64,000 bases of DNA from Nocardioides jiangsuensis (GCF_019679455.1 NZ_JAIEZQ010000001.1:372001-436000), one strand, 5' to 3'; positions 8,567 through 17,067 are shown, numbered from the stretch's first letter. Program-made: numbers and translations. Notes: generated by a model from the letters alone, not told the origin.

Positions 8567-9781
8567 TCAGCGGGCGGCGCCGCGGCCGCGCGTCCGGAGG
8601 TAGATCGCCATCGCGGCCGCCGCGACCCGGTTCCGGTCCGACAGGTCGGCGCCCTTGCGCCGGACCCGGTAGGCCGCGCCCCGCAGCCCGCTCGAGGCCC
8701 GCACCGCCACCGACCCGGCGGCGGTGCCCGGCTGGTCGGACCTGCGGTTGCGCCACCACAGCTTCGCGTGCCGCTCGGCGAGCACGGTGAGCACGTGCAG
8801 CGCGGAGTCGAGCAGCTCCTCGTCGCTGACCTCGTCGGGCAACCGGCCACCCTGCGGCGCCTGCGGCCGGAGCTCGTCGAGGCCGCCGACGACGTCGTAG
8901 CCGCCGCGCTCCAGCCGACCGACCATCCGCTCGGCCTGCTCGGTCGCCCAGGCCAGGTGCTCGGCCGGCAGCACCATCCGGTCCGCGGCGGTGGTCGACG
9001 GCGGGTCCTGCTCCACGGTGTTCTTGACCACCCAGTCGTACTGCCGCTGGTTCAGCCGGCCCCCGAGCCGCTCGTTGAGCCGCCGGACCACCTCGGTCCC
9101 CGAGGTGCCGATCGACGTGTTCCCGCGGGCCACGGGCGCGGTCAGCCGGGCGGGGTCGAAGCCGACGAGCCCGCCCATCCGCGCGAGCAGGAGCCCGGGC
9201 TCGGAGCCCTCCGGCGGGACGGTCACCACGTGCACGCGGTCGGCGCCGGCCGCCTCGGCCCAGGTCTCCACCACGGCAGGCAGGTCGTGCCGCAGCCAGA
9301 AGCCGCGGGCCGGGTCACGGGTGAGCGCGTCGGGGTCGCGTACGGCGGCGATGAACTCCGGCCATGTGTACGCCGCCCCGCTCTTCACGTCCTCCTGCCA
9401 CGCCGAGGACAGGACCCGGCCGAGGTCACGGGCGGTCACCACGACGTGCACCTCGTGGTCGGGGAAGGCGGCGACGGCGCGGCGGGCGCGGCGTACCGAC
9501 ACCGAGGCCAGCGACTCCTCGGAGAGCAGCACGGTCCGGTCCGCCCGCTCCGAGACCGCGGCGGTCAGCGCGGCCCACTGGCCGGCGGTGCGACCGTCGT
9601 CGGCGCCACGCGGCTGCCGGCCGAGGAAGTCCCACACGGCGAACCGCTGCGCCGGCGACCCGGGCGCGACCGGGTAGTAGACGCCCTGGTCGGCGAGCTC
9701 CTCGTGGTTGGCCCGCCAGACGTTCTGCAGGTAGGTCGTGCCCGTCTTCATCATGCCGACGTGCAGGTAGAGCCGGTGCAT
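8567..9781 (-). CDS. Sulfotransferase-like P-loop protein
   Basis: A 404-residue protein beginning with the sulfotransferase 5'-phosphosulfate loop HVGMMKTGTTYLQ (residues 7-19), the site that binds PAPS in carbohydrate-type sulfotransferases. A strand-loop with VHVVVTARDLGRVL near residue 115 matches the 3'-phosphate-binding region (R and S of typical members; here R at that position is visible). No acceptor-specific motif is recognised. Neighbours (a lipid operon and a secreted peptidase) do not show the substrate. GGAGGA is only 3-4 nt before the ATG, slightly close. It could act on a cell-surface glycolipid or polysaccharide, but that is inference. Confidence 0.75.
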   Translation of the reverse strand: MHRLYLHVGMMKTGTTYLQNVWRANHEELADQGVYYPVAPGSPAQRFAVWDFLGRQPRGADDGRTAGQWAALTAAVSERADRTVLLSEESLASVSVRRARRAVAAFPDHEVHVVVTARDLGRVLSSAWQEDVKSGAAYTWPEFIAAVRDPDALTRDPARGFWLRHDLPAVVETWAEAAGADRVHVVTVPPEGSEPGLLLARMGGLVGFDPARLTAPVARGNTSIGTSGTEVVRRLNERLGGRLNQRQYDWVVKNTVEQDPPSTTAADRMVLPAEHLAWATEQAERMVGRLERGGYDVVGGLDELRPQAPQGGRLPDEVSDEELLDSALHVLTVLAERHAKLWWRNRRSDQPGTAAGSVAVRASSGLRGAAYRVRRKGADLSDRNRVAAAAMAIYLRTRGRGAAR

Positions 9782-9851
9782 GCGTCCTCCGAAGGCCTCG
9801 AGAGCCGTCGACCCGCGGGCCCGACAGCCGGTGTCCAGAGGACAGGCTAGA

Positions 9852-11087
9852 TCAGCGCGGCTGGCCGAAGACGAGGGCGGTGACCCGGGCCCGGCGGAGT
9901 CCCGGCGCCGGCGTGGTCCGCAGCGTGTACGTCGCGGTGGCCGGGGTCCACACGCCGAGGTCGGTGACCCCGTCGCCGTTCCAGTCCCCCGTCACCGGGA
10001 GGTCGGTGGCGGTGCCCAGCGCGACGGTGCTGGTGCTCGCCGTGCCGCCCGCGACCGTGCGGAGCGTGAACGTCGCGGTGGCCGCGTCGAAGACGCCGAG
10101 GTCGGTGACCCCGTTGCCGTCCCAGTCCCCCGTCACAGGAGTGGAGCCGACCGTGCCGAGGCGCACCACCTGCTGCGTGCCGTCGGCGCGCAGCAGCCGG
10201 AACGCGTGCGCCCCGGGGCGCCAGACGCCGACGTCGGTGGTGCCGCTGCCGTCCCAGTCGCCGGTGACGGGCAGGTCGGTGATCCGGCCGATCTTGACGC
10301 GGGTGCTGGTGCCGTCGTCCTTGCGGAGGAAGAACGCGCGGCCGCGCTGGCGCCGTACGCCCACCTCGGTGACCTGGTCGCCGTCCCAGTCGCCGGTCAC
10401 CGGGGTGTCGCTCCCCCGTCCGAAGGTGACGGTGCCGACGGAGCCGTCGGTGCCCGCGAGCAGGAAGGACCCGGACGGGGTACGACGGAAGACCGCCACC
10501 TGGTCCGTCCGGTCGCCGTCCCAGTCGCCGGCCAGCGGTACGTCGGGACAGTTGCCCGAGGCGAGGGTGGTGCCGAACGTGAAGGTGGTGCCGGAGAAGG
10601 AGGGCCGGACCACGTCGCCGTCGTACTTCTCCTCGAAGTGCAGGTGGGCGCCGCTGACCCCGCCGGACTCGCCGACGAGCCCGAGCGCCATGCCCTGGTC
10701 GACCACCTGGCCGGTGCGCACCCACTGCGCCTTCAGGTGGGCGTGGAGGCTCTGCCAGCCGTCGCCGTGGTCGACCACGATCCACTTGCCGTAGCTGCTG
10801 CTGCCGGAGTCCGCGACCCGCGAGACCACACCCGGCGCGGAGGCCACCACGAGCGCACCGAGGTCGCCCGGCCGGTTGAAGTCGACCGACAGGGCGCTGG
10901 GGCGGTGCGTGGAGCGGGTGGTGCCGGTCCACTGCTCGCCGCACGGGAAGGGCATCTCGTAGTCCGGCCGGGCCAGCGCCGGCGCCGCCGTCGCCACGGT
11001 CGCGGTGGCCACCACCGCGACCACCCCCGCCGCGAGGGCCGGGCGGCAGCGCCGTCGGGCGACGGGAGCAGGCAGTCTCGGGGCCAC
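9852..11087 (-). CDS. Secreted M23-family peptidase with FG-GAP/VCBS repeats
   Basis: A 411-residue exported protein. An N-terminal basic region and hydrophobic helix ending in APALA (about residue 39) form a signal peptide. The M23/LytM domain (about 45-160) shows candidate zinc ligands H61 and D69 in HRPSALSVD, with H115, H117 and the HLHF motif at 148-151. Five repeats of about 48 residues follow, each with a core like TPVTGDWDGNGVTDLGV, the calcium-binding FG-GAP/VCBS type that folds as a beta-propeller or stalk. M23 enzymes cut peptidoglycan cross-bridges, but other members act only as activators. The fusion suggests surface or substrate tethering. Confidence 0.85.
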   Translation of the reverse strand: MAPRLPAPVARRRCRPALAAGVVAVVATATVATAAPALARPDYEMPFPCGEQWTGTTRSTHRPSALSVDFNRPGDLGALVVASAPGVVSRVADSGSSSYGKWIVVDHGDGWQSLHAHLKAQWVRTGQVVDQGMALGLVGESGGVSGAHLHFEEKYDGDVVRPSFSGTTFTFGTTLASGNCPDVPLAGDWDGDRTDQVAVFRRTPSGSFLLAGTDGSVGTVTFGRGSDTPVTGDWDGDQVTEVGVRRQRGRAFFLRKDDGTSTRVKIGRITDLPVTGDWDGSGTTDVGVWRPGAHAFRLLRADGTQQVVRLGTVGSTPVTGDWDGNGVTDLGVFDAATATFTLRTVAGGTASTSTVALGTATDLPVTGDWNGDGVTDLGVWTPATATYTLRTTPAPGLRRARVTALVFGQPR

Positions 11088-11377
11088 GGCGGGTCCTCTC
11101 GGTCGGGCGGGGACGTGGCTCGGCCCCCAGGAGTCACACAGACCTCATAGGGTGAACTACGCCTCAAATCGCCCAACCGTATCCGGCGCCCGGCGTGTCT
11201 GTCGCCCGGTTCGGGAGATTTGTGCTAGCCGAGGCGGCGGGACATCACGTCCCGGACCGTCCGCTCACGACCCCGCGGGACCACGTGCACCCGCGTCCCC
11301 TGGCCGGGCCGCCCGCCAAGATCAGTGGGAGAACCCGACATTTCCGGGTGGAATCTGGACAAAGCGCCCCAGGTTCG
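11088..11377. other. 290-nt intergenic region upstream of the M23 gene
   Basis: No gene is visible. It must hold the promoter of the minus-strand M23 gene and the end of the tesB operon. The part at about 11150-11190 is AT-richer than its surroundings. A c-di-AMP (ydaO) riboswitch, common before actinobacterial wall hydrolases, was looked for by eye; its conserved boxes were not recognised. Confidence 0.5.
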
Positions 11378-12244
11378 TCAGCCGCGGTCGCGGACCCGGA
11401 TCAGCCCCTCCTGGGCCATCGACGCGACCAGCGTCCCGTCCTCGGTGAACAGCCGGCCGATCGCAAGCCCACGCGCCCCGGACGCCGACGGGGACGCCTG
11501 GTCGTAGAGCATCCACTGGTCGGCCCGGAACGGGCGGTGGAACCACACCGTGTGGTCGAGCGAGGCCGACTGCATGGTCGGGTGCGAGACGTGCACGCCG
11601 TGCGGCACGAGCGTCGACCCGAGCAGGGTCATGTCGCTGGCGTAGGTCAGCGCCGCCTGGTGCAGCAGCCGGTCGTCGCCGAGGTCGCCGTTGACGCGGA
11701 TCCACAGCCGCGACTGCGCCGGCCGCTCGTCGTTCGGGATGCTCCCGCCGTCGCGGGAGTCCCCCACCCAGCGCAGCTCGAGCGCGGCCCACTCCCGCAG
11801 CCACTCGTCGGCGCTCTCGGGCGACCGGGCCCGGAACATCTCCCCCATGTCCTGCAGCTCGCCCGGCGAGGGCACGACCGGCATCACGTCCTGGTGCTCG
11901 AACCCCTCCTCGGGGATCTGGAAGCTCGCGGTCATGTAGTAGATCGGCCGGCCGTGCTGGCGGGCCGCGATGCGGCGGGTCGAGAAGGTCCGTCCGTCGC
12001 GGATCCGCTCGACGTCGTACACGATCGGCACCGAGGTGTCGCCGGGCCGCAGGAAGTAGCTGTGCAGGGAGTGCACGACGAGCGCGTCGTCCACGGTGCG
12101 CGCGCCCGCGACCAGCGCCTGCGCGGCGACCTGGCCGCCGAAGACCCGCTGCAGGATCGTGTCGGGCTGGATGCCGCGGAACAGGTTGATGTCGATGGTC
12201 TCGAGGTCGAGGAGCTCGACGAGCTCGTCGGCGGATCTGGGCAC
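11378..12244 (-). CDS. tesB: Acyl-CoA thioesterase II (TesB)
   Basis: A 288-residue double hot-dog thioesterase. Family features are FGGQVAAQALVAGARTV near the N-terminus, HSLHSYFLRPGD, TRRIAARQ, and SLDHTVWFHRPFRADQW in the second half, which carries the catalytic Asp region; the C-terminus ends with ASMAQEGLIR, holding the conserved Gln. It hydrolyses medium and long acyl-CoAs to free acids. The GTG start has GAGG about 9 nt upstream and lies 11 nt after the PAC2 stop codon, so the two genes form an operon. Upstream in-frame sequence is the PAC2 gene in another frame and was excluded. Confidence 0.92.
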   Translation of the reverse strand: MPRSADELVELLDLETIDINLFRGIQPDTILQRVFGGQVAAQALVAGARTVDDALVVHSLHSYFLRPGDTSVPIVYDVERIRDGRTFSTRRIAARQHGRPIYYMTASFQIPEEGFEHQDVMPVVPSPGELQDMGEMFRARSPESADEWLREWAALELRWVGDSRDGGSIPNDERPAQSRLWIRVNGDLGDDRLLHQAALTYASDMTLLGSTLVPHGVHVSHPTMQSASLDHTVWFHRPFRADQWMLYDQASPSASGARGLAIGRLFTEDGTLVASMAQEGLIRVRDRG

Positions 12245-12255
12245 GGCGGGAACCT

Positions 12256-13191
12256 CTACTCGTCGGGGCGGTCGGGACGGTCCAGCCCCGCCAGGAAACG
12301 TTCGAACTCGGCGCCGATCTCCTCGCCGGTGGGCAGGTCGCGCTCCTCGGCCAGCGGGAGCGCGCTCCCCTCCTCGGTGCTCGGCCGGTGGAAGGCGTCG
12401 TACTGCTGCTCGAGGCCCTGCACCACGTCGCGGACCTCCTCGGAGTCCTCGATCTGCGCGGCGATCTCGGCCATCTTGGTGTCCCCAGCGGTGCGCAGCG
12501 GGCCGAGGTCCCACTCCAGGCCGGTGACGTCCTCGACGGACTCGAGGATGGAGACCGCGGCCCGGGGGTAGTCGAACTGCGCCACGTAGTGCGGGATGTG
12601 CGCGACGAAGCCCATCGCGGCGTGCCCCCACTCCCCGAGCCGCAGCTCGAGCAGCGACTGCGCGCTCGCGGGGATCCGGATCTGCCCCTTCCACACGTTC
12701 TCCTGGATCAGCAGCTCCGGTGACGTGGCGTGGTTGGTCAGCATCACCGGCCGGGTGTGCGGCACCGCCATCGGTACGGCGCCCATGGCGACGGTCAGGC
12801 GCACCCCGAAGTGCTCGACGACCGCACGCACCGCGGACGCGAACCCCTCCCAGTGCATGTCGGGCTCCGGCCCGTGCAGGAGCAGGTACGGCGTCCCGTG
12901 CTGGTCGTGCATCAGCCGCACGACGAGCCGCGGCGCGTCGTACTGCTCGTAGTGGTGCTCGATGAACGTCATCGCCGGGCGCCGGGCGCGGTAGTCGTAG
13001 AAGTCGTCGACCTCGAGGCTCGCGACGACCCGGCCGCTCGACTGCGACAGCAGGTGCTTGGCGGCCAGGTTCGCCGCGTTGCCGGCGTCCAGGAAGCCGT
13101 CGAGCGCGTGCACGAGCACCGGGCCGTCGGTGCGACCCTCGAGCTCGGGCACCTCGTCGACGATGTGCACGAAGCGGGAGGCCTCAGCCAT
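12256..13191 (-). CDS. PAC2-family protein
   Basis: A 311-residue member of the PAC2 (proteasome assembly chaperone 2-like, PF09754) family, recognised from LVHALDGFLDAGNAA near the N-terminus, VASLEVDDFYDYRARRP and the region LTVAMGAVPMAVPHTRP. Actinobacterial members are widespread and of unclear function; proteasome assembly is known only for the eukaryotic relatives. The start MAEASRF has AAAGG at suitable distance. It leads into tesB 11 nt downstream. The last 60 residues are acidic and probably flexible. Confidence 0.88.
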   Translation of the reverse strand: MAEASRFVHIVDEVPELEGRTDGPVLVHALDGFLDAGNAANLAAKHLLSQSSGRVVASLEVDDFYDYRARRPAMTFIEHHYEQYDAPRLVVRLMHDQHGTPYLLLHGPEPDMHWEGFASAVRAVVEHFGVRLTVAMGAVPMAVPHTRPVMLTNHATSPELLIQENVWKGQIRIPASAQSLLELRLGEWGHAAMGFVAHIPHYVAQFDYPRAAVSILESVEDVTGLEWDLGPLRTAGDTKMAEIAAQIEDSEEVRDVVQGLEQQYDAFHRPSTEEGSALPLAEERDLPTGEEIGAEFERFLAGLDRPDRPDE

Positions 13192-13269
13192 CACACAACC
13201 TTTCGTGGCGCGGTCGTTGAACGGAAATCTCCGGCCGCTCGATGCTGGAACGCGGATGACCTCCGCGCT

Positions 13270-13497
13270 ATGCCCGCACCCGAGCAGGATTCCGCCCCAT
13301 TGTCGCAGCCCGGCCTCGTCGAGGAGCTCCGCGCCCGGATCGCCGAGGTGTGCGACCCCGGGACGGCGCCGAGGATGCGGGCCTCCATGCAGTCCGCGAT
13401 GCCCTTCCGCGGGCGTGACGACCGGCACAGCACCGGCTGCTTCCCGGCTTTGTTACCAGCCGGTAGCATCAGGGCGTCATTCCCCTACGACGCATGA
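13270..13497 (+). pseudogene. Truncated N-terminal remnant of a DNA alkylation repair (AlkD-like) gene
   Basis: An open frame of 75 codons. Residues about 13-48 read like the start of DNA_alkylation (AlkD/PF08713) proteins: LVEELRARIAEVCDPG followed by RMRASMQSAMPFRG, close to the family's conserved Y-M-K-S-x-M-P-F-x-G. After RG, at about position 13414, the similarity stops and the frame runs through the fadA promoter to a TGA at 13495. Normal members are 220-240 residues, so most of the gene is missing. The identification is from memory of the family motif, not from a search. Confidence 0.55.
13445..13468. promoter_or_regulatory. Candidate operator/promoter of the fadAB operon
   Basis: Nested inverted repeats lie about 45-60 bp before the fadA start: CCGGCT-N8-AGCCGG (13445-13464) and TTACC-AGCC-GGTAG (13454-13467). 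They overlap TAGCAT (a TANNNT -10 candidate) by position 13465. A repressor bound there would block the promoter. The regulator is unknown. Confidence 0.35.
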
Positions 13498-13508
13498 AGG
13501 AGCCCTTC

Positions 13509-14738
13509 GTGGCCCGACAGTTGCGAGAGGTCGTCTTCGTCGACGGCGTGCGGACGCCGTTCGGCAAGGCCAAGGGTCAGTACGCCGAGACGCGTGCGGA
13601 CGACCTGGTGATCAAGTGCATCCGCGAGCTCATGCGGCGCAACCCCAACCTGCCTCCCGAGCGGGTGGACGAGGTCGCGATCGCCGCCACCACCCAGATC
13701 GGCGACCAGGGGCTGACCATCGGCCGCACCGCCGCGCTGCTCTCGGGCCTGCCCCAGAGCACCCCCGGCTACGCCATCGACCGGATGTGCGCCGGCGCGA
13801 TGACGGCGGTCACCACGACCGCGGGCGGCATCGCGTTCGGCTCCTACGACGTGGTCATCGCCGGCGGCGTCGAGCACATGGGCCGCCACCCCATGGGCGA
13901 GGGCGTCGACCCGAACCCGCGGATCATCTCCGAGAAGGTCGTCGACCCCGAGGCGCTGTCCATGGGCAACACCGCGGAGAACCTGCACGACCGCTACCCC
14001 TCGATCACCAAGCAGCGCGTCGACGCCTACGCCGTCCGCTCGCAGGAGAAGACCGCGCAGGCCTACGCCGACGCGAAGATCCAGCCCGACCTGGTGCCGG
14101 TCGCGATCCGCACCGCGGAGGCCGGCTGGGGCCTCGCCACCGCCGACGAGCCGCCGCGTCCGGGCACCACGATGGAGACCCTCGCGGCCCTGAAGACCCC
14201 GTTCCGCGCGCACGGCCGGGTCACCGCGGGCAACGCGGCCGGCATCAACGACGGCGCCACCGCCTGCCTGCTCGCCGACGAGGAGACCGCCCGCGACCTC
14301 GGCCTGCCGGTGCGGATGCGCCTGGTCTCCTTCTCCTTCGTGGGCGTCGAGCCCGAGGTGATGGGCGCCGGCCCGATCCCGGCGACCGAGAAGGCACTGA
14401 AGCAGGCCGGCCTCACCATCGACGACATCGGCGCGTTCGAGGTCAACGAGGCGTTCGCGGTGCAGGTGCTCGCGTTCCTCGAGCACTTCGGGATCGCCGA
14501 CGACGACGCCCGGGTCAACCCGTACGGCGGCGCCATCGCGATGGGCCACCCGCTCGCCTCCTCCGGCGTGCGGCTGATGACCCAGCTGGCGCGGCAGTTC
14601 GAGGAGCGTCCCGAGGTCCGCTACGGAATGACCACCATGTGCATCGGCATCGGCATGGGCGGCACCGTGATCTGGGAGAACCCGCACTGGGACGGCTCCG
14701 CCGACAAGTCCACGACGAACCAGGAAGGCGCAGCCTGA
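13509..14738 (+). CDS. fadA: Acetyl-CoA C-acyltransferase (FadA, beta-oxidation thiolase)
   Basis: A thiolase of 409 residues from the GTG at 13509, chosen because AAGGAG lies exactly 6 nt upstream; an in-frame ATG at 13494 would add five residues but has no ribosome site. The acylated cysteine is in DRMCAGAMTAV, and the C-terminal active-site pieces FEVNEAFAVQ, GHPLASSGVRL and TMCIGIGMG are present. It carries out the last step of beta-oxidation. Its stop codon overlaps the fadB start (TGATG), so FadA and FadB are translationally coupled, as expected for the two subunits of a trifunctional complex (mycobacterial Rv0859-Rv0860). Confidence 0.93.
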   Translation: MARQLREVVFVDGVRTPFGKAKGQYAETRADDLVIKCIRELMRRNPNLPPERVDEVAIAATTQIGDQGLTIGRTAALLSGLPQSTPGYAIDRMCAGAMTAVTTTAGGIAFGSYDVVIAGGVEHMGRHPMGEGVDPNPRIISEKVVDPEALSMGNTAENLHDRYPSITKQRVDAYAVRSQEKTAQAYADAKIQPDLVPVAIRTAEAGWGLATADEPPRPGTTMETLAALKTPFRAHGRVTAGNAAGINDGATACLLADEETARDLGLPVRMRLVSFSFVGVEPEVMGAGPIPATEKALKQAGLTIDDIGAFEVNEAFAVQVLAFLEHFGIADDDARVNPYGGAIAMGHPLASSGVRLMTQLARQFEERPEVRYGMTTMCIGIGMGGTVIWENPHWDGSADKSTTNQEGAA

Positions 14739-16834
14739 TGACCACCACCCCCGAGCTTCGGGCTCTGCTCGACCGCGGTGCCGCCATGTCGGCGAACGAG
14801 GTGGTCACCGAGGCCAAGGTCCGCGACGTGACGCTGCCGTACGGCGCCGGCACGATGGCGCTGATCACCCTCGACAACGGCCTCGACCACACCCGGCCGA
14901 ACACGTTCGGCCCGAAGAGCCTCGACGCGCTCAACACCGCGATCGACGCGGCGCTCGCCCGCGACGAGGTGACCTCGATCGGCGTCACCGGCAAGCCGTT
15001 CATCCTCGCCGCCGGCGCGGACCTGTCCGGCGTGCCCGGCATCACCGACCGCGAGGACGCCAAGCTGATCGCCCAGATCGGGCACGGCGTGTTCCGCAAG
15101 CTCGTCGACGGCGGCAAGACGTCCTTCGGCTTCGTCAACGGCCTCGCCCTCGGCGGCGGCCTCGAGGTGGCCCTGAACTGCACCTACCGCACGATCATGG
15201 ACTCCGTGCCCGCCGTGGCGCTGCCCGAGGTCTTCCTCGGCCTGGTCCCCGGCTGGGGCGGCGCCTACCTGGTGCCGAACCTGGTCGGCCCCGAGAAGGC
15301 CGTGACGCTGCTCGTCGAGAACGCGCTGAACAACAACAAGATGCTCGGCGGCACCGCCGCGTTCGAGCTGGGCCTGGCCGACGCGGTGTTCGAGGGCGCG
15401 GACTTCCTCGAGCAGTCCCTGCTCTGGGCCGCGCGGGTGCTGACCGGCGAGGTCACCGTCGCGCGTCCCGAGATCGACCGCGGCGAGGCCTGGGCCGCCG
15501 CCGTCGCCAAGGGCCGCGGCATCGCCGACGCGAAGACCGGCGGCGCCGCCCCCGCGGCGTACCGGGCGCTGGACCTGATCGTGCTCGCGCGGACCGCCGA
15601 CCGGGACGAGGCGTTCGCCGCCGAGGACGAGGCGCTCGCCGACCTGATCATGACCCCGGAGCTCAAGGCCGGCCTGTACGCCTTCGACCTCGTGCAGAAG
15701 CGCGCGAAGCGTCCCGCCGGTGCGCCGGACAAGGCGCTGGCACGACCGGTCACCAAGGTCGGCATCGTCGGGGCCGGGCTCATGGCCAGCCAGCTCGCGC
15801 TGCTCTTCGCGCGCCGCCTCGAGGTGCCCGTCGTACTCACCGACCTCGACCAGGCCCGGGTGGACAAGGGCGTGAGCTACGTGCACGCCGAGATCGACAA
15901 GCTCCTGCTCAAGGGCCGGGCGAGCCAGGACAAGGCGAACCGGCTCAAGGCCCTCGTGTCCGGCGCGGTCGACAAGAGCGAGGTCTTCGCCGACGCCGAC
16001 TTCGTGATCGAGGCGGTGTTCGAGGAGCTGAAGATCAAGAAGCAGGTCTTCGCCGACGTCGAGGCGATCGTCTCGCCGGAGTGCGTGCTCGCGACGAACA
16101 CCTCCTCGCTGTCGATCACCGAGATGGCCGCGGACCTCGCGCACCCCGAGCGGGTCGTGGGCTTCCACTTCTTCAACCCGGTCGCGGTGATGCCGCTGCT
16201 CGAGATCGTCCGCGGCGAGCGCACCGACGACGCCGCGCTGGCCACCGCGTTCGCGACCGGCAAGAAGCTGAAGAAGACCACGATCCTGGTCAAGGACAGC
16301 CCGTCGTTCATCGTCAACCGGCTGCTCGGCCGGTTCATGGGCGAGGTCAGCAAGGTCGTCGACGAGGGCACGCCGATCTCGGTGGCCGACAACGCGTTCG
16401 CCGGGGTCGCCCCGATGCCGCCGTTCGTCCTGTTGTCGCTGGTCGGGCCGGCCGTCGCGCTGCACAACAACGAGACCCTGTACGGCGCCTTCCCGGACCG
16501 GTTCTACGTCTCGGAGAACCTCAAGCGGCTCGTGGCCGCCGGCAAGCCGGGGCTCTACGGCCCCGACGGCGCCGTCGACCCCGAGGTCGAGGAACTCTTC
16601 GAGACCCCGGCCGAGCCGGTCGTACTCACCTCCGAGCAGGTGCGCGAGCGCGTCCTCTCCGTGCTCGCCGAGGAGGCCCGTCTCATGCTCGACGAGGGTG
16701 TCGTGGCCGCCCCCGAGGACCTCGACCTCGGCATGATCACCGGGGCCGGGTTCTCGTTCTGGAACGGCGGGCTCACCCCGCTGCTGGACCGGACCGGCGT
16801 CGCGGAGAAGGTCACCGGCTCCACCTTCCACTGA
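14738..16834 (+). CDS. fadB: 3-hydroxyacyl-CoA dehydrogenase / enoyl-CoA hydratase (FadB)
   Basis: A 698-residue fusion. The N-terminal crotonase domain has the oxyanion segment ILAAGADLSG, NGLALGGGLEVALNC with a catalytic Glu, and PEVFLGLVPGWGG with the second. From about residue 340 the dehydrogenase domain has the NAD loop GIVGAGLMASQLAL and the catalytic His in VGFHFFNPV, then the C-terminal helical domains. It hydrates enoyl-CoA and oxidises the 3-hydroxyacyl-CoA in beta-oxidation. AGGAAGG precedes the ATG, which overlaps the fadA stop codon by one base. A strong hairpin terminator follows. Confidence 0.94.
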   Translation: MTTTPELRALLDRGAAMSANEVVTEAKVRDVTLPYGAGTMALITLDNGLDHTRPNTFGPKSLDALNTAIDAALARDEVTSIGVTGKPFILAAGADLSGVPGITDREDAKLIAQIGHGVFRKLVDGGKTSFGFVNGLALGGGLEVALNCTYRTIMDSVPAVALPEVFLGLVPGWGGAYLVPNLVGPEKAVTLLVENALNNNKMLGGTAAFELGLADAVFEGADFLEQSLLWAARVLTGEVTVARPEIDRGEAWAAAVAKGRGIADAKTGGAAPAAYRALDLIVLARTADRDEAFAAEDEALADLIMTPELKAGLYAFDLVQKRAKRPAGAPDKALARPVTKVGIVGAGLMASQLALLFARRLEVPVVLTDLDQARVDKGVSYVHAEIDKLLLKGRASQDKANRLKALVSGAVDKSEVFADADFVIEAVFEELKIKKQVFADVEAIVSPECVLATNTSSLSITEMAADLAHPERVVGFHFFNPVAVMPLLEIVRGERTDDAALATAFATGKKLKKTTILVKDSPSFIVNRLLGRFMGEVSKVVDEGTPISVADNAFAGVAPMPPFVLLSLVGPAVALHNNETLYGAFPDRFYVSENLKRLVAAGKPGLYGPDGAVDPEVEELFETPAEPVVLTSEQVRERVLSVLAEEARLMLDEGVVAAPEDLDLGMITGAGFSFWNGGLTPLLDRTGVAEKVTGSTFH

Positions 16835-16861
16835 CCCGCCGCGTCCCGGGTCGCACCACCT

Positions 16862-16900
16862 GCGCAGCGCCGTCTCCCCGCTCGGGAGGCGGCGCTGCGT
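16862..16900 (+). terminator. Strong terminator hairpin after fadB
   Basis: A 15-bp stem, GCAGCGCCGTCTCCC (16864-16878) against GGGAGGCGGCGCTGC (16884-16898), with one G-T wobble and a 5-nt loop; flanking bases extend it by up to two pairs. It starts 29 nt after the fadB stop codon and has no U-tract. Confidence 0.75.
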
Positions 16901-16948
16901 GCGTCTGGCCGCGGCTCGGCACGCGCCACCCCGTCTGGTCGGGCCCGG

Positions 16949-17006
16949 TAGTTCGTGAGCAGATGGTCCTCAGGCGACGCGCGAACAGCCGTTTGCTCAC
17001 GAACTA
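16949..17006. repeat. Long inverted repeat, 18-bp arms, between fadB and the permease gene
   Basis: Arm TAGTTCGTGAGCAGATGG (16949-16966) pairs with CCGTTTGCTCACGAACTA (16989-17006): the outer 13 bp are perfect, and the inner 5 include two wobbles. The spacer is 22 nt. It lies about 50 nt beyond the fadB terminator and 62 nt beyond the permease stop codon. Its AT-richer arms differ from the GC-rich terminators of this window. It may be a REP-type or small mobile element, an operator, or a second terminator for the permease. Confidence 0.6.
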
Positions 17007-17067
17007 TCCGCCGTACGCCCGCCGCCGTACGCCGGGCTACCGGCGCACGACGCGACGGCCAGCAGCG

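Noticed and set aside
11088-11377. Possible c-di-AMP (ydaO) riboswitch before the M23 peptidase gene
   Set aside because: Expected from the gene type, but its conserved boxes were not recognisable by eye. An Rfam covariance search would decide.
13191-13469. Minus-strand 92-residue frame in the PAC2/fadA gap
   Set aside because: No motif and no suitable ribosome site; the plus-strand AlkD-like remnant explains the coding character better.
13494-13508. ATG at 13494 as the fadA start
   Set aside because: The bases directly after it (AAGGAG) form an ideal ribosome site for the GTG at 13509, and no ribosome site precedes 13494.
14621-16831. Minus-strand frame opposite fadB
   Set aside because: Compositionally biased and without motifs, while fadB on the plus strand is complete.
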